From Snodgrassella sp. CFCC 13594 (GTDB taxonomy: Bacteria; Pseudomonadota; Gammaproteobacteria; Burkholderiales; Neisseriaceae), in NCBI RefSeq assembly GCF_001590725.1, contig NZ_LQXR01000002.1, positions 186,001 to 250,000 of the forward strand: a DNA stretch of 64,000 bases, given 5' to 3'. Within the stretch, counting starts at the first letter, position 1. The number at the start of each line of letters is the position of its first letter. The translations under genes were made by a program, and so were the position numbers. Below the pieces are notes generated by a model. It saw nothing but the letters and a program-made list of their open reading frames with translations, was not told the origin of the DNA and did no database searches. Positions 28,704 to 37,724 of this stretch are shown in pieces.

Positions 28704-30602
28704 ATGACACCGACACCCTTGCTCGATACCATCGACTTGCCGCAAGACATACGCCGTTTAGATAAAAATCAGTTGCCGCAATTGGCGGATGAGTTGCGCG
28801 CATTTTTGTTGGCATCCGTGGGGAAAACGGGGGGGCATTTTGCCAGTAATCTTGGTGCCGTGGAATTAACGGTAGCACTGCATTATGTCTACCACACTCC
28901 TGAAGATAAGCTGGTGTGGGATGTGGGCCACCAAAGCTATCCGCACAAAATCCTGACAGGGCGGAAAAACCGCATGGACAGCATGCGCCAATATGGCGGG
29001 CTCGCTGGTTTTCCGAAGCGCGCTGAATCCACTTACGACGCTTTTGGTGTGGGTCATTCTTCAACATCGATTGGCGCTGCATTGGGCATGGCTGTGGCGG
29101 ATCAGTTGCAGGGTAAGCCCAATCGCAGTGTGGCCATTATTGGGGATGGTGCAATGACGGCAGGACAGGCATTTGAAGCCTTAAATAACGCCGGCGATAT
29201 GGACATTAATTTATTGGTTATTTTGAATGACAATGAAATGTCTATTTCACCCAATGTGGGGGCGCTACCAAAGTATCTGGCCAAAAATCCACTGCGTGAA
29301 ATGAAGGATTTGGTTAAATCCATCAAGCAGAAATCGGAAAAAATGCTCACGATGGTACCGGGTGCATTGGATGTGGCTCAGCGAGTGGAAAGCAAAATCA
29401 AAAATTTGATCGAAGAGCGCCATGCGCCAGCCGCTTTGTCGTTGTTTGATAATTTTGGTTTTGACTACACGGGTCCGATAGATGGACATGATGTGTTGCA
29501 ACTGGTGGCGGTGCTACAAGATATGCGCACCCGTAAAGGCCCGCAATTGCTGCACATTATCACCAAAAAAGGGCAAGGGTATAAGCTGGCGGAGAATGAT
29601 CCAGTGGCGTTTCATGCGGTGGGTGTATTTGACCCTAAAATTGGCCCACAAAAAAGCACCAAGCCCGCAGCGCCTACCTATACCCAAATTTTCGGGCAAT
29701 GGTTGTTGGATCAGGCTACTCATGATGAGCGGCTGATTGCAATTACGCCGGCGATGCGTGAAGGCAGTGGCTTGGTTGAATTTCAACAACAGTTCCCGCA
29801 GCGTTATTTTGATGTGGGCATCGCCGAACAGCATGCGGTGACTTTTGCTGCAGGCTTGGCCTGTGGCGATATGAAGCCGGTGGTGGCCATCTATTCCACT
29901 TTTTTACAGCGCGCATACGATCAACTGATTCACGATGTGGCTTTGCAGAATTTACCGGTACTTTTTGCTATCGATCGTGCCGGTATTGTGGGGGCGGATG
30001 GGCCCACACATGCGGGTGTGTATGATTTGAGTTACTTGCGTTGTGTACCCAATTTGGTGGTGGCTGCACCCAGTGATGAACGAGAGTGCCGGTTGCTGCT
30101 GACCACTTGTTATCAGCTCAATCAGCCTGCTGCAGTGCGTTATCCCCGCGGTGCAGGAATGGGTGTGGTTGCCGGTGATGATTTGACCGCTGTGCCGGTG
30201 GGACGTGGGGTGTTGAGACGAGAAGGGGTGAAGCTGGCTTTGATTGCCTTTGGCAGCATGGTCCAACCCGCTTTGTCTGTTGCTGATGACTTGAACGCCA
30301 CAGTGGCCGATATGCGTTTTGTCAAACCACTTGATGAAGATCTGATTGTGCGATTGGCGCAACAGCACGCTCATTTAGTGGTGTTGGAAGAGAATGCTGT
30401 TGAAGGTGGGGCGGGCAGTGCCGTATTGGAAGTATTGGCTCGGCATAATTTGCATAACCCGACTTTGCTGGTGGGCGTGCCGGATGTTGTGACTGAACAT
30501 GGTGACCCCAATCAGATTAAAGATGATTTGGGTTTGAGTGCCCAGAAAATAGCCGCACATATACGTGGTTGGTGGCCGCACGGTGAGACTGATGTGGGTT
30601 GA
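28704..30602 (+). CDS. dxs: 1-deoxy-D-xylulose-5-phosphate synthase
   Basis: Thiamine diphosphate enzyme joining pyruvate and glyceraldehyde-3-phosphate, first step of the MEP isoprenoid pathway. 632 residues, intact. Visible motifs: [20 protein letters not shown] near the N-terminus, the ThDP/Mg motif [18 protein letters not shown], the catalytic [17 protein letters not shown], and the transketolase C domain. Codons for T-G-G near residue 43 form a run of seven G (28829-28835). It lies immediately before the aryl polyene cluster but is a housekeeping gene. Confidence 0.97.
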   Translation: MTPTPLLDTIDLPQDIRRLDKNQLPQLADELRAFLLASVGKTGGHFASNLGAVELTVALHYVYHTPEDKLVWDVGHQSYPHKILTGRKNRMDSMRQYGGLAGFPKRAESTYDAFGVGHSSTSIGAALGMAVADQLQGKPNRSVAIIGDGAMTAGQAFEALNNAGDMDINLLVILNDNEMSISPNVGALPKYLAKNPLREMKDLVKSIKQKSEKMLTMVPGALDVAQRVESKIKNLIEERHAPAALSLFDNFGFDYTGPIDGHDVLQLVAVLQDMRTRKGPQLLHIITKKGQGYKLAENDPVAFHAVGVFDPKIGPQKSTKPAAPTYTQIFGQWLLDQATHDERLIAITPAMREGSGLVEFQQQFPQRYFDVGIAEQHAVTFAAGLACGDMKPVVAIYSTFLQRAYDQLIHDVALQNLPVLFAIDRAGIVGADGPTHAGVYDLSYLRCVPNLVVAAPSDERECRLLLTTCYQLNQPAAVRYPRGAGMGVVAGDDLTAVPVGRGVLRREGVKLALIAFGSMVQPALSVADDLNATVADMRFVKPLDEDLIVRLAQQHAHLVVLEENAVEGGAGSAVLEVLARHNLHNPTLLVGVPDVVTEHGDPNQIKDDLGLSAQKIAAHIRGWWPHGETDVG

Positions 30603-30631
30603 ACTGAAATTGTTGATACAAAAGGAGGCTG

Positions 30632-30652
30632 GCTGATGAGGTCAGCTTTTTT
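30632..30652 (+). terminator. Short terminator-like hairpin between dxs and the APE cluster
   Basis: GCTGA (30632-30636) pairs with TCAGC (30642-30646) around TGAGG, followed by six T (30647-30652). The first ATG of the next gene begins at the very next base. Five base pairs make a weak terminator, so partial read-through is likely. Confidence 0.5.
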
Positions 30653-31402
30653 ATGGACATGAGTGAATTTTATTTTAACGTCATGGATTGGCGTGCAGCG
30701 GGTGCTTGCATTGCCGATAAAGCCGACTGGCAACAATGGGCACAAGTACCTGGGTGGCTGGATGGGCGCGCACCCTATCGGCCCACATTGGCATTTTTGC
30801 CGGCGATGCAGCGGCGCCGGTTGAGTTATGCCGCGCGATTGATGTTTGATGCCGCATGGCCACTTTTGGATTCGCAAGCACCTTGTCCTGTGGTATTTGT
30901 TTCCCATGATGGCGAGATCAATCGCAGTTTTGATTTGTGGCAGTCATTGCTGCGTGAGCAGACGGTGTCGCCGACTTCATTTGCTTTATCGGTGCACAAT
31001 GCTTTGGTTGGGCAATGGTCGATGATGCGTCAGGATATGTCGGAAAATACGGCCTTGTGTGTTCATCATGATGGCTTTGAAATGGCTTTTGTCGAAGCTT
31101 ATTGCTTGCTGCAGGAGGGGGCATCTCGGGTATTGGTGTTGGCTGTGGATGAGCCTTTGGATGAGCATTATGAGATAAAGGGTGTGGTGCGGTCACCTTT
31201 CGCCTATGCGTTTGCCTGTGTGGTGAGCGCCGGAAATCAGTGCGCCTTGCGCTTTGAGTCTGCGCCCGCACTTTCAGGCAACCTGAATTATGCGGGGGCG
31301 CTGAGTTGGATTCGGCAAGTGGTATTGGCACCCGCTGATACTTCAATTTCTTTTGAGCATCATTATCCGAATCGACAATGGCAATGGACTTGGCAGCCAT
31401 GA
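30653..31402 (+). CDS. apeC: Aryl polyene ketosynthase chain-length factor
   Basis: Non-catalytic ketosynthase-like partner (PF13723-type) that pairs with the ApeO ketosynthase and sets polyene length. 249 residues with FYFNVMDWRAAGA at the start, LPAMQRRRLSYAARL and a truncated thiolase fold (VVFVSHDGEINRSF, SPTSFALSVHNALVGQWSM), lacking an active-site cysteine. ATG 30653 directly follows the T-run of the hairpin; ATG 30659 is an alternative. No good ribosome binding site is seen for either. First gene of the cluster. Confidence 0.88.
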   Translation: MDMSEFYFNVMDWRAAGACIADKADWQQWAQVPGWLDGRAPYRPTLAFLPAMQRRRLSYAARLMFDAAWPLLDSQAPCPVVFVSHDGEINRSFDLWQSLLREQTVSPTSFALSVHNALVGQWSMMRQDMSENTALCVHHDGFEMAFVEAYCLLQEGASRVLVLAVDEPLDEHYEIKGVVRSPFAYAFACVVSAGNQCALRFESAPALSGNLNYAGALSWIRQVVLAPADTSISFEHHYPNRQWQWTWQP

Positions 31403-32168
31403 CGGGGCGGCAAAAAATGGATTGGGTTCGCCGTTTTCTGGGCACGCTGTTGGGGTTTGTGTTTTTTGGGGTGGCGGGTATTGTTTTTAAATTAGTGCTG
31501 TTGCCGTATACCGTTGTTGGTACTGCAAATCAGGTATCCAGGCAAGTGCAGGCCCGTCGTTTGGTGGCGTGGATATGGCGCTTTTTTTTGCGTTTTTTGG
31601 AAAAAGCAGGGGTTTTGCAATATGAATTGCATGGGTTTGAACGCTTAGGCCGCCCAGGGCAGTTAATTTTGGCCAATCATCCTTCTTTGTTAGACGTGTT
31701 GTTTATGGTGGGTTATGTGCCCGCCATTAATTGTGTGGTGAAGCAAGAATTGTTGTCCAATCCGGTGATGAAAAGCCCGATTTTGGCTTGTGGCTATGTG
31801 CCCAACGATGAATCAGAGGCGTTGATGGAGCGTGTGCACCGTATTTTAGGGGGTGGCCAGTCATTGTTAATCTTTCCCGAAGGCACGCGTACGGGTTGGG
31901 ATGGGGTAGTGCATTTTCATCGAGCGCGGTGTCACTGGGTTTGCGCAGCGCCCACGTGATTACGCCGGTGGTGATTCGGCAAACGCCACCCAATTTTAAA
32001 AAAGGACAGGCTTGGTATAAAATACCGAAAGTTAAAATTTGTTATGATTTGACGGTGGGTGAGGATATTGATCCACAAGCATGGCTGGCTGAAAAACCGT
32101 TGCCCATTGCTTCTCGTCGTTTAAATAATTATTTACAAGACTATTTCAATCGGGAAACCAGAATATGA
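31399..32168 (+). pseudogene. APE-cluster lysophospholipid-type acyltransferase, frameshifted
   Basis: PlsC-type acyltransferase, at the position of ApeD, expected to help attach the polyene to a glycerolipid at the inner membrane. A hydrophobic N-terminal helix is followed by the HX4D motif NHPSLLDVLF and FPEGTRTG. After VVHFHR the frame is lost (stop at 31957-31959); a second frame continues with AVSLGLRSAHVITPVVIRQT to 32168. Adding one G at about 31924 (CGAGCG read as CGAGGCG) restores HFHRGAVSLGL, matching the family RGA motif. The start ATG 31399 overlaps the apeC stop (ATGA). Confidence 0.85.
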
Positions 32169-32434
32169 CTGCGCTGGAACAGCAAATCAAAGCATTGATT
32201 ATTGATAGCTTGGGTTTAGAAGACATGGACGTTGATGACATTGACTCAATGGCGCCTTTATTCGGTGATGACGGCTTGGGACTTGATTCTGTCGATGCTC
32301 TGGAATTGGGATTGGCGGTACAGAAAGCATTTGGCTTTACGCTGGATAACGACAGCGCCAGTGTGCGGTCATATTTTTATAGCGTGCAAACTTTAGCGCA
32401 GTTTGTGGCCAGTCAACAATCGGCTCAGCGTTAA
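32165..32434 (+). CDS. apeE: Acyl carrier protein 1 of the APE cluster
   Basis: 89 residues, acidic. The phosphopantetheine serine is in GLGLDSVDALELG. It overlaps the previous stop by 4 bases (ATGA). It would carry either the aryl starter or the growing polyene; which of the two ACPs does which is inferred only by order from the E. coli cluster. Confidence 0.93.
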   Translation: MTALEQQIKALIIDSLGLEDMDVDDIDSMAPLFGDDGLGLDSVDALELGLAVQKAFGFTLDNDSASVRSYFYSVQTLAQFVASQQSAQR

Positions 32435-32458
32435 ATCGCTTTGCAACAGGAGACTAAT

Positions 32459-32722
32459 ATGCTCGACCGTGAAGCCGTTGCTCGTTTATTGACTCAAGCA
32501 TTAGAAGAGTTGTTTGAAATTGATCCTGAGCGCATTCATCCGCAAACCAATTTGTATGAAGAGCTGGAAATTGACAGTATTGATGCGATTGACTTGATTG
32601 ATTACATCAAGCGCAATACAGGCTATAAACTGATGGCGGATGATTTCCGCAGCGTGCGTACCATAGATGATGTGGTTGATGCGGTTATGAACAAAATGCA
32701 GCAAACGCCGCCGGCTGAATAG
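32459..32722 (+). CDS. apeF: Acyl carrier protein 2 of the APE cluster
   Basis: 87 residues from ATG 32459, with CAGGAG in front; an earlier in-frame start at 32441 is less likely. The attachment serine lies in LEIDSIDAIDLIDYI. The sequence differs clearly from the first ACP, so the two probably have separate roles. Confidence 0.93.
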   Translation: MLDREAVARLLTQALEELFEIDPERIHPQTNLYEELEIDSIDAIDLIDYIKRNTGYKLMADDFRSVRTIDDVVDAVMNKMQQTPPAE

Positions 32723-32723
32723 C

Positions 32724-33266
32724 ATGTTGCGCATAGTGTTGGCGCTGTTGAGTATGGCCTATCCGTTTTTATGGTATTGGGGCCGTGACAATGGCGCTTT
32801 TGTTTATCTGGCTCTGGGCATGGGGGTGTTGTGGCTGTTTCGGGCTTGGCAAAGTCCCACCTGGGGTTCGCGCCTCATGGCTTTGGTGGTGGCACTGTTT
32901 TTTGCAGCCGTGTGCATGTTGCGGCAGCCTCAAGCCATGTATTGGTATCCAGTAGGGGTAAGTTTATTGATGTTGTTGGTGTTTGGCGGCAGCTTGTGGG
33001 CCAAGCAAACGGTGATTGAACGATTGGCACGGTTACGCCAGCCAAATTTGCCCTTAGCGGCGGTGGTCTATACGCGCAAAGTAACCCAAGTATGGTGTGC
33101 CTTTTTCATCCTCAATGCAGTTATTTGTGGGGGCTTGGTGTGTGCACAAGCGTGGTCGGCGTGGACTTTTTACACGGGGGTCGTGGCTTATTTGCTCATG
33201 GGCCTTCTGCTGGCTGGAGAGTGGCTGTATCGCCACTGGGTTGTTTTGAAAGACACTAATGAGTGA
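32724..33266 (+). CDS. APE-cluster integral membrane protein (COG4648-like)
   Basis: 180 residues with about five membrane helices (MLRIVLALLSMAYPFLWYWG at the start, LMALVVALFFAAVCML, GVSLLMLLVFGGSLW). It occupies the position of ApeG, conserved in APE clusters but of unknown function; a role in handling the lipid product is a guess. It starts one base after the ACP stop and overlaps the next gene by 8 bases. Confidence 0.82.
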   Translation: MLRIVLALLSMAYPFLWYWGRDNGAFVYLALGMGVLWLFRAWQSPTWGSRLMALVVALFFAAVCMLRQPQAMYWYPVGVSLLMLLVFGGSLWAKQTVIERLARLRQPNLPLAAVVYTRKVTQVWCAFFILNAVICGGLVCAQAWSAWTFYTGVVAYLLMGLLLAGEWLYRHWVVLKDTNE

Positions 33267-34965
33267 ATCCATGCGCTGCCTAGCCCCATGGCCACATCCT
33301 TGGCTGCATCCAAATATGGCGTTGGCACCGTCTTGGTCTGGCGCTGATTTTCAGGCAACTGTGTTTGCCTGGGCGGCGCAGTTACGCCAAGCTAAAATTG
33401 AACATGCTGCTGTGTGGTTTGAGGATGCGGCGCTGATGGCAGCGGCGTTGTTGGCATGTAATTTCGCCCGCGTACAGGCATGGCTGCCTGGGCAGCTGAC
33501 TCCAGCCAATCGGGTTGCCGTTGATGAGCAGGTCGGGGTATGGCTGAGTGACAGCTTAATGGCCGATGTGCACCGTCCTTGTTGGCTGTGGGATATTGAT
33601 GCCGCCAGTGTAGCCCGTACACTGGCTGCCGATTCAGGCTCGACAATCGATGGCGCTGTGGCTTTGGTGCTGCAAACTTCGGGCTCAACTGGCGCCCCAA
33701 AATGGGTGTCTAAGCCATGGTCGGCTATGTTGGCGGAGGCGGCTGCTTTGGCCGCATTACCTTGGCCCCAAACAGTGAGTGCGCTCTGGGGCAGTGTTTC
33801 TCCACAACATCTTTATGGTCTGACTTTTCGTATTTTTATGCCATTGATTCAAGGGTGGCCGATTTGGCGAACTACTGTGCGCTATCCGGAAGATGCGGCT
33901 CAATTGTCGGCCAGCTATCCCGCCACATTGGGCGTGGTCAGCCCCACTTGGCTGCGTGCTTGGGCAGCCCATGCCCAGGACAAGAGGGGTATGCGCCAAA
34001 CCCAATTTATTTGTGCTGGTGGCATGCTGTTGCCTGATCTGGCACAGGCAGTCTCTGATGCGGGGTTGCCTGCTGTTCAAGAAATTTATGGCAGTACGGA
34101 AACGGGTGTATTGGCATGGCGACGACGCCATCAACATCAAGCATGGCAATTTTTGACTGGGGTCGATGCGCAGGTTGATGAAATGGGGCAACTGAGTGCG
34201 CAGTCTGAATGGAGTGGTGGCAGACAGGCTACGGGTGATGTCATTCAATGTGATGGTGCATTTTTTGATTTAGTGGGTCGGTGTGACCGCATTGTTAAAG
34301 TTGCCGATAAGCGAGTTTCCTTGGCTCAGATTGAACAGCAGTTGATGACGCAAGCAGGAGTGGCTGATGTCGTTTGCGCCCCGCATCCCAATTACCCTCG
34401 TCTGGGCGCGTGGGTTGCGTTGAATGAGGTGGGTGTCGCAGCATACCGAGAACATGGCCGAAAAGCTTTGGTGGCCAAGCTGAAACACGACCTAGGGCGT
34501 CATATCGACCGTGTGGCAATTCCACGCTATTGGCGATTTACTACCCAGCTGCCGCGCAATGCCCAAGGCAAATTATCGAGTGAGGCATTAACCGTATTGT
34601 GGCAGCCGCGACCGAAAAATATGTGTTGGACTCAGCAAGCATGCGAAGGTCATACTTGGACCTTGCAATCAGTGGTGCCGCTGGATTTAATTTATTTCAG
34701 TGGCCATTTTGATGCGTTTCCATTGGTGCCTGGTGTGGTGGAGTTGCAATGGGTAATAGATGCTTGGCAAGCGGTGACAGGGCAAACGGTGCAGGTGCAA
34801 GGGGTGGAAAATTTGAAATATCAGCATTTTTTGCGACCCGCTGATGAAGTGGTATTAACACTGCAATGGCTGCCTGAAAAAAATAAATTGCGGTTTCAGC
34901 TGCATACGCCTGAAGCCGTCTGTGCCAGTGGTCGGGTGGTTTTGTGCGAGGGGCCCAAGCCGTGA
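33259..34965 (+). CDS. apeH: Acyl-ACP synthetase fused to a hotdog dehydratase
   Basis: 568 residues with two activities. Residues about 1-450 form an adenylating enzyme with the P-loop LQTSGSTGAPK, EIYGSTETG and ATGDV motifs and the C-terminal lid ending AQGKLS; this would activate the aryl starter acid (4-hydroxybenzoate type) and load an ACP. Residues about 460-568 form a FabA/FabZ-like hotdog with FSGHFDAFPLVPGVVELQW, corresponding to ApeI. In E. coli these are separate proteins. Start ATG 33259 overlaps the preceding gene; ATG 33271 region (MRCLAPWP) is an alternative. Confidence 0.9.
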   Translation: MSESMRCLAPWPHPWLHPNMALAPSWSGADFQATVFAWAAQLRQAKIEHAAVWFEDAALMAAALLACNFARVQAWLPGQLTPANRVAVDEQVGVWLSDSLMADVHRPCWLWDIDAASVARTLAADSGSTIDGAVALVLQTSGSTGAPKWVSKPWSAMLAEAAALAALPWPQTVSALWGSVSPQHLYGLTFRIFMPLIQGWPIWRTTVRYPEDAAQLSASYPATLGVVSPTWLRAWAAHAQDKRGMRQTQFICAGGMLLPDLAQAVSDAGLPAVQEIYGSTETGVLAWRRRHQHQAWQFLTGVDAQVDEMGQLSAQSEWSGGRQATGDVIQCDGAFFDLVGRCDRIVKVADKRVSLAQIEQQLMTQAGVADVVCAPHPNYPRLGAWVALNEVGVAAYREHGRKALVAKLKHDLGRHIDRVAIPRYWRFTTQLPRNAQGKLSSEALTVLWQPRPKNMCWTQQACEGHTWTLQSVVPLDLIYFSGHFDAFPLVPGVVELQWVIDAWQAVTGQTVQVQGVENLKYQHFLRPADEVVLTLQWLPEKNKLRFQLHTPEAVCASGRVVLCEGPKP

Positions 34966-35684
34966 AATTATTGGTGGTGATTCCTCATTACAACCACCCG
35001 CAGACTATTGCGTATGTGGTTGGCGAGATGCGATCGCATGGCTGGCCTGTGCTGGTGGTGGATGATGGTTCGGATGAGACAGCCAAAGCGGTGCTGCACG
35101 CAGTGGCTGAAGCCGATGCGCAGGTTCAGATCGTGTGGCGTGCCCACAATGGGGGCAAGGGTGCTGCGGTCAAAGATGGGCTTCAGGCAGCCTTTGATCA
35201 GGGTTATAGCCATGTGTTGCAAGTCGATGCCGATGCCCAGCATCAATTGAGTGATGCGCTGAGCTTGGTGGCTGCTGCCAAGTCGCAGCCAGAAGCCGTG
35301 GTGTGTGCCGAGCCGATATACGGCGACGATGCGCCAAAGGCGCGCCTGTATGGCCGTCAATTGACCAATTTTTGGGTATGGGTGAATACCGGTAGCCGCG
35401 CGATTCGTGATGGGATGTGTGGCTTTCGAGTGTATTCTTTGGCCGCTGTGATGCCCGTATTGGCGCACGCCAAAATGGGCAATCGCATGGATTTCGATGC
35501 GGATATTTTGGTGCGGCTGGTGTGGGCACGCGTGCCTTTGCTGTGGTTGCCCACACCCGTGCGCTATGCAGCAGACGGAGTCTCTCATTTTCAGGCATGG
35601 CGAGATAACTTCTTGATTGCCAAGATGCACGCACGTCTGTTTTTTATCATGGTGTGGCGTTGGATAAGGCATGGGTCACGATGA
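34962..35684 (+). CDS. APE-cluster family 2 glycosyltransferase
   Basis: 240 residues, GT-A fold. The N-terminus KLLVVIPHYNHPQTIAYVV, VVDDGSDE and the metal-binding DADAQH motif are clear, with WRAHNGGKGAAVKDG in between. The start is GTG 34962, overlapping the previous stop (GTGA). Together with the following acyltransferase gene it corresponds to the N-terminal half of the fused ApeJ protein of other APE clusters. The sugar donor is unknown. A DUS lies inside the gene at 35182-35193. Confidence 0.88.
   Translation: MKLLVVIPHYNHPQTIAYVVGEMRSHGWPVLVVDDGSDETAKAVLHAVAEADAQVQIVWRAHNGGKGAAVKDGLQAAFDQGYSHVLQVDADAQHQLSDALSLVAAAKSQPEAVVCAEPIYGDDAPKARLYGRQLTNFWVWVNTGSRAIRDGMCGFRVYSLAAVMPVLAHAKMGNRMDFDADILVRLVWARVPLLWLPTPVRYAADGVSHFQAWRDNFLIAKMHARLFFIMVWRWIRHGSR
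35182..35193 (-). repeat. Intragenic DNA uptake sequence in the APE glycosyltransferase
   Basis: Perfect copy read as part of codons for LQAAF, showing that the gene has been adapted to the host uptake system. Confidence 0.85.
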
Positions 35685-36631
35685 TGTCACCGCAGCATTG
35701 GGCACGCCAGCAGGAACGCGGTAGTGCTTTTTTTCTTCAATTAACGGCCTGGTTGGTCAAGCACAGTCCATCTTGGTTGTTGGCTGTGTGCGCGCGTGTG
35801 GTGGTGGCGTATTTTTTCATCACGTCACCCACGCAGCGGCAGCATATTCGGGCCTATCAGCGGCGCTTACGGCAAACATTTCCCCTCGTGGTTTTGCCTC
35901 GTACATTGCCGGTATGGCGGCAATTTTTGGCATTCGCACACGCCATTACCGATCGCTTTGCGGTATGGCAAAATGCGATTCATTATGCTGATTTGCGCGT
36001 GGATGATGCCGATGGGGTGTATGAAGACATCCAGTTGAGTGCACAGCAGCAGCAAGCGGGCGCCATTTTGGTGTGTAGTCATCTGGGCAATGTGGAAATC
36101 TGTCGGGCTTTGGTTAATCATCATCCGAAATTTGTGCTCAATGTGTTGGTCTACAGTGCTCATGCCCGAGCCTTTAATCAAGCCATGCAATCTGCGGGTG
36201 CAGATGGCATGAATTTAATTCAGGTAACGGACTTGGATGCCACGCTCATGTTGGATTTACAACGCCGTTTGGCGAGGGGAGAGTGGCTAGCGATTGCTGC
36301 TGATCGCGTGCCAGTACGTGGTGAAAAAACCGTTTCTGCATCTTTTTTAGGGGATGTGGCTGAGTTTCCGCAAGGCCCTTGGCTGATGGCGGGGCTATTG
36401 CGCGCACCCTTGATAACGGTTTTTTGTCATCGACAGCAAGGGCATTATCATTTGCATTTGCGCCGTTTTGCCGCTGCGCCTCAATGGCAACGGCATACGC
36501 GCAGCACCGTGGTGGCCGCATTGGCGCAGCGGTTTGCCAATGTGCTGGCAACAGAATGCGCCCGAGTGCCGCTGCAATGGTTTAATTTCTATGATTTCTG
36601 GAATGACGATGGCTCAAAAACAACCCTTTGA
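35681..36631 (+). CDS. APE-cluster LpxL/HtrB-like acyltransferase
   Basis: 316 residues from ATG 35681, which overlaps the glycosyltransferase stop (ATGA). The LABLAT-type motif HX4E is seen in CSHLGNVEICRAL, and AADRVPVRGEKTVSASFLG matches the later LpxL block. An N-terminal hydrophobic stretch anchors it to the inner membrane. It probably transfers an acyl group, perhaps the polyene, to a glycosylated or lipid acceptor; it is the C-terminal half of fused ApeJ elsewhere. Confidence 0.87.
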   Translation: MMSPQHWARQQERGSAFFLQLTAWLVKHSPSWLLAVCARVVVAYFFITSPTQRQHIRAYQRRLRQTFPLVVLPRTLPVWRQFLAFAHAITDRFAVWQNAIHYADLRVDDADGVYEDIQLSAQQQQAGAILVCSHLGNVEICRALVNHHPKFVLNVLVYSAHARAFNQAMQSAGADGMNLIQVTDLDATLMLDLQRRLARGEWLAIAADRVPVRGEKTVSASFLGDVAEFPQGPWLMAGLLRAPLITVFCHRQQGHYHLHLRRFAAAPQWQRHTRSTVVAALAQRFANVLATECARVPLQWFNFYDFWNDDGSKTTL

Positions 36632-37073
36632 CGCGCAAAAAAAACAGCCAGTGTTTTGTGAATTTGCCACTGAAATTCGAGTGCCTTTCTTTGATGTGGA
36701 CAGTATGGAGATTGTTTGGCATGGGCATTATGTGAAATATTTGGAAGAAGCCCGCTGCGCCTTTTTAACGGCTTTGAATTACGATTACAATGTCATGCGC
36801 AAAGAAGGCTATGCATGGCCAGTGGTGCATTTGCAGTTGAAATATGTGCGCCCAGCACAGTTTGGTCAACTTTTGCGCGTGGTGGTGAAGTTGGTGGAGT
36901 TTGAAACGTATTTAAAGTTGGACTATGAAATTAGAGATGCACACGAGGATACGCGCTTAACGCTAGGCAGTACCACGCAAGTGGCGGTGGCTATGGCGAC
37001 GCGGGAAACGCAAATACAAACACCGGCTTCTTGGCAAAATGCCGTGCGGGACTATTTGCATCAGGCTGCCTGA
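36603..37073 (+). CDS. APE-cluster 4-hydroxybenzoyl-CoA-type thioesterase
   Basis: 156 residues, hotdog fold, at the ApeK position. The catalytic region FFDVDSMEIVWHGHYVKYLE carries the Asp and the HGHYVKY helix of 4HBT enzymes, followed by LQLKYVRPAQFGQLL. ATG 36603 is chosen (MTMAQKQPF); ATG 36609 is possible. It overlaps the previous gene by 29 bases. Likely an editing or release enzyme for stalled acyl-ACPs. A DUS overlaps its stop (37063-37074). Confidence 0.87.
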   Translation: MTMAQKQPFDAQKKQPVFCEFATEIRVPFFDVDSMEIVWHGHYVKYLEEARCAFLTALNYDYNVMRKEGYAWPVVHLQLKYVRPAQFGQLLRVVVKLVEFETYLKLDYEIRDAHEDTRLTLGSTTQVAVAMATRETQIQTPASWQNAVRDYLHQAA

Positions 37074-37074
37074 A
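37063..37074 (+). repeat. DNA uptake sequence over the thioesterase stop
   Basis: Perfect plus-strand copy encoding the last codons and the TGA of the thioesterase gene. Confidence 0.85.
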
Positions 37075-37118
37075 AGGATTGGGGCAGGCGGAGATTTTGC
37101 CAGATGATGGGAATCAAC

Positions 37119-37724
37119 ATGAAACAGAAACAAATGTGGTGTTGGGTAATTTTGATGTTGTTGTGTTGTGGCTGGACACAGGCTTTTGGTTTGGCTGAGT
37201 TGAGCCGGCAATTGCAAAGCCCAGGCAATGTACAAGGGGCATTTGTGCAACAACGGTATTTGAAATCATTAACCAAGCCATTAACCACCGAAGGCAAGTT
37301 TGCACTGGTGCCGAAAAAAGCCTTGTTTTGGCATTTGCAAAAACCGTTTGTGCAACAGCTGCGCGTGCGTCCCGATGGGGTGTGGCAGTTCAATGGTGGC
37401 AGCTGGCAAAAAACCACCAGTCATGCCGCTGGCCAGCAGCGGCAAATGCAATTATTTTTAGACTTGTTGGGTGGCAATGCCCAAGGGCTACAGAATCAGT
37501 TTGAAACCAAACTCAGCGGCACTGCCCAGCAGTGGCACCTGGTTTTATTGCCGAAAACGGCATTGATGAAGCAGATTTTTAGCCGCATCGACATCCAGGG
37601 TGATCAAGCAGTACGCATGGTGAGCATTTTGGAAAAACAAGGTGATAAAACGGTGATGCGGTTTGTGCAAGTGCGCCTGAATGTACCGTTGAGCGGAGAT
37701 GCCGCACGTGCGTTGGCTGCCTGA
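37119..37724 (+). CDS. LolA-like outer membrane carrier protein of the APE cluster
   Basis: 201 residues with a signal peptide (MKQKQMWCWVILMLLCC, cleavage near TQAFG). The mature part has the LolA-type start LAELSRQLQSPGNVQGAFVQ and repeated beta-strand patterns (QLRVRPDGVWQFNG). ATG 37119 is preferred over ATG 37104/37107. It corresponds to ApeL and is thought to ferry the polyene lipid across the periplasm, working with the MMPL protein encoded next. Confidence 0.88.
   Translation: MKQKQMWCWVILMLLCCGWTQAFGLAELSRQLQSPGNVQGAFVQQRYLKSLTKPLTTEGKFALVPKKALFWHLQKPFVQQLRVRPDGVWQFNGGSWQKTTSHAAGQQRQMQLFLDLLGGNAQGLQNQFETKLSGTAQQWHLVLLPKTALMKQIFSRIDIQGDQAVRMVSILEKQGDKTVMRFVQVRLNVPLSGDAARALAA

Noticed and set aside
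28829..28835. Phase variation of dxs through the G7 tract
   Set aside because: Switching off an essential isoprenoid gene is implausible; the tract is listed only as slippage-prone.
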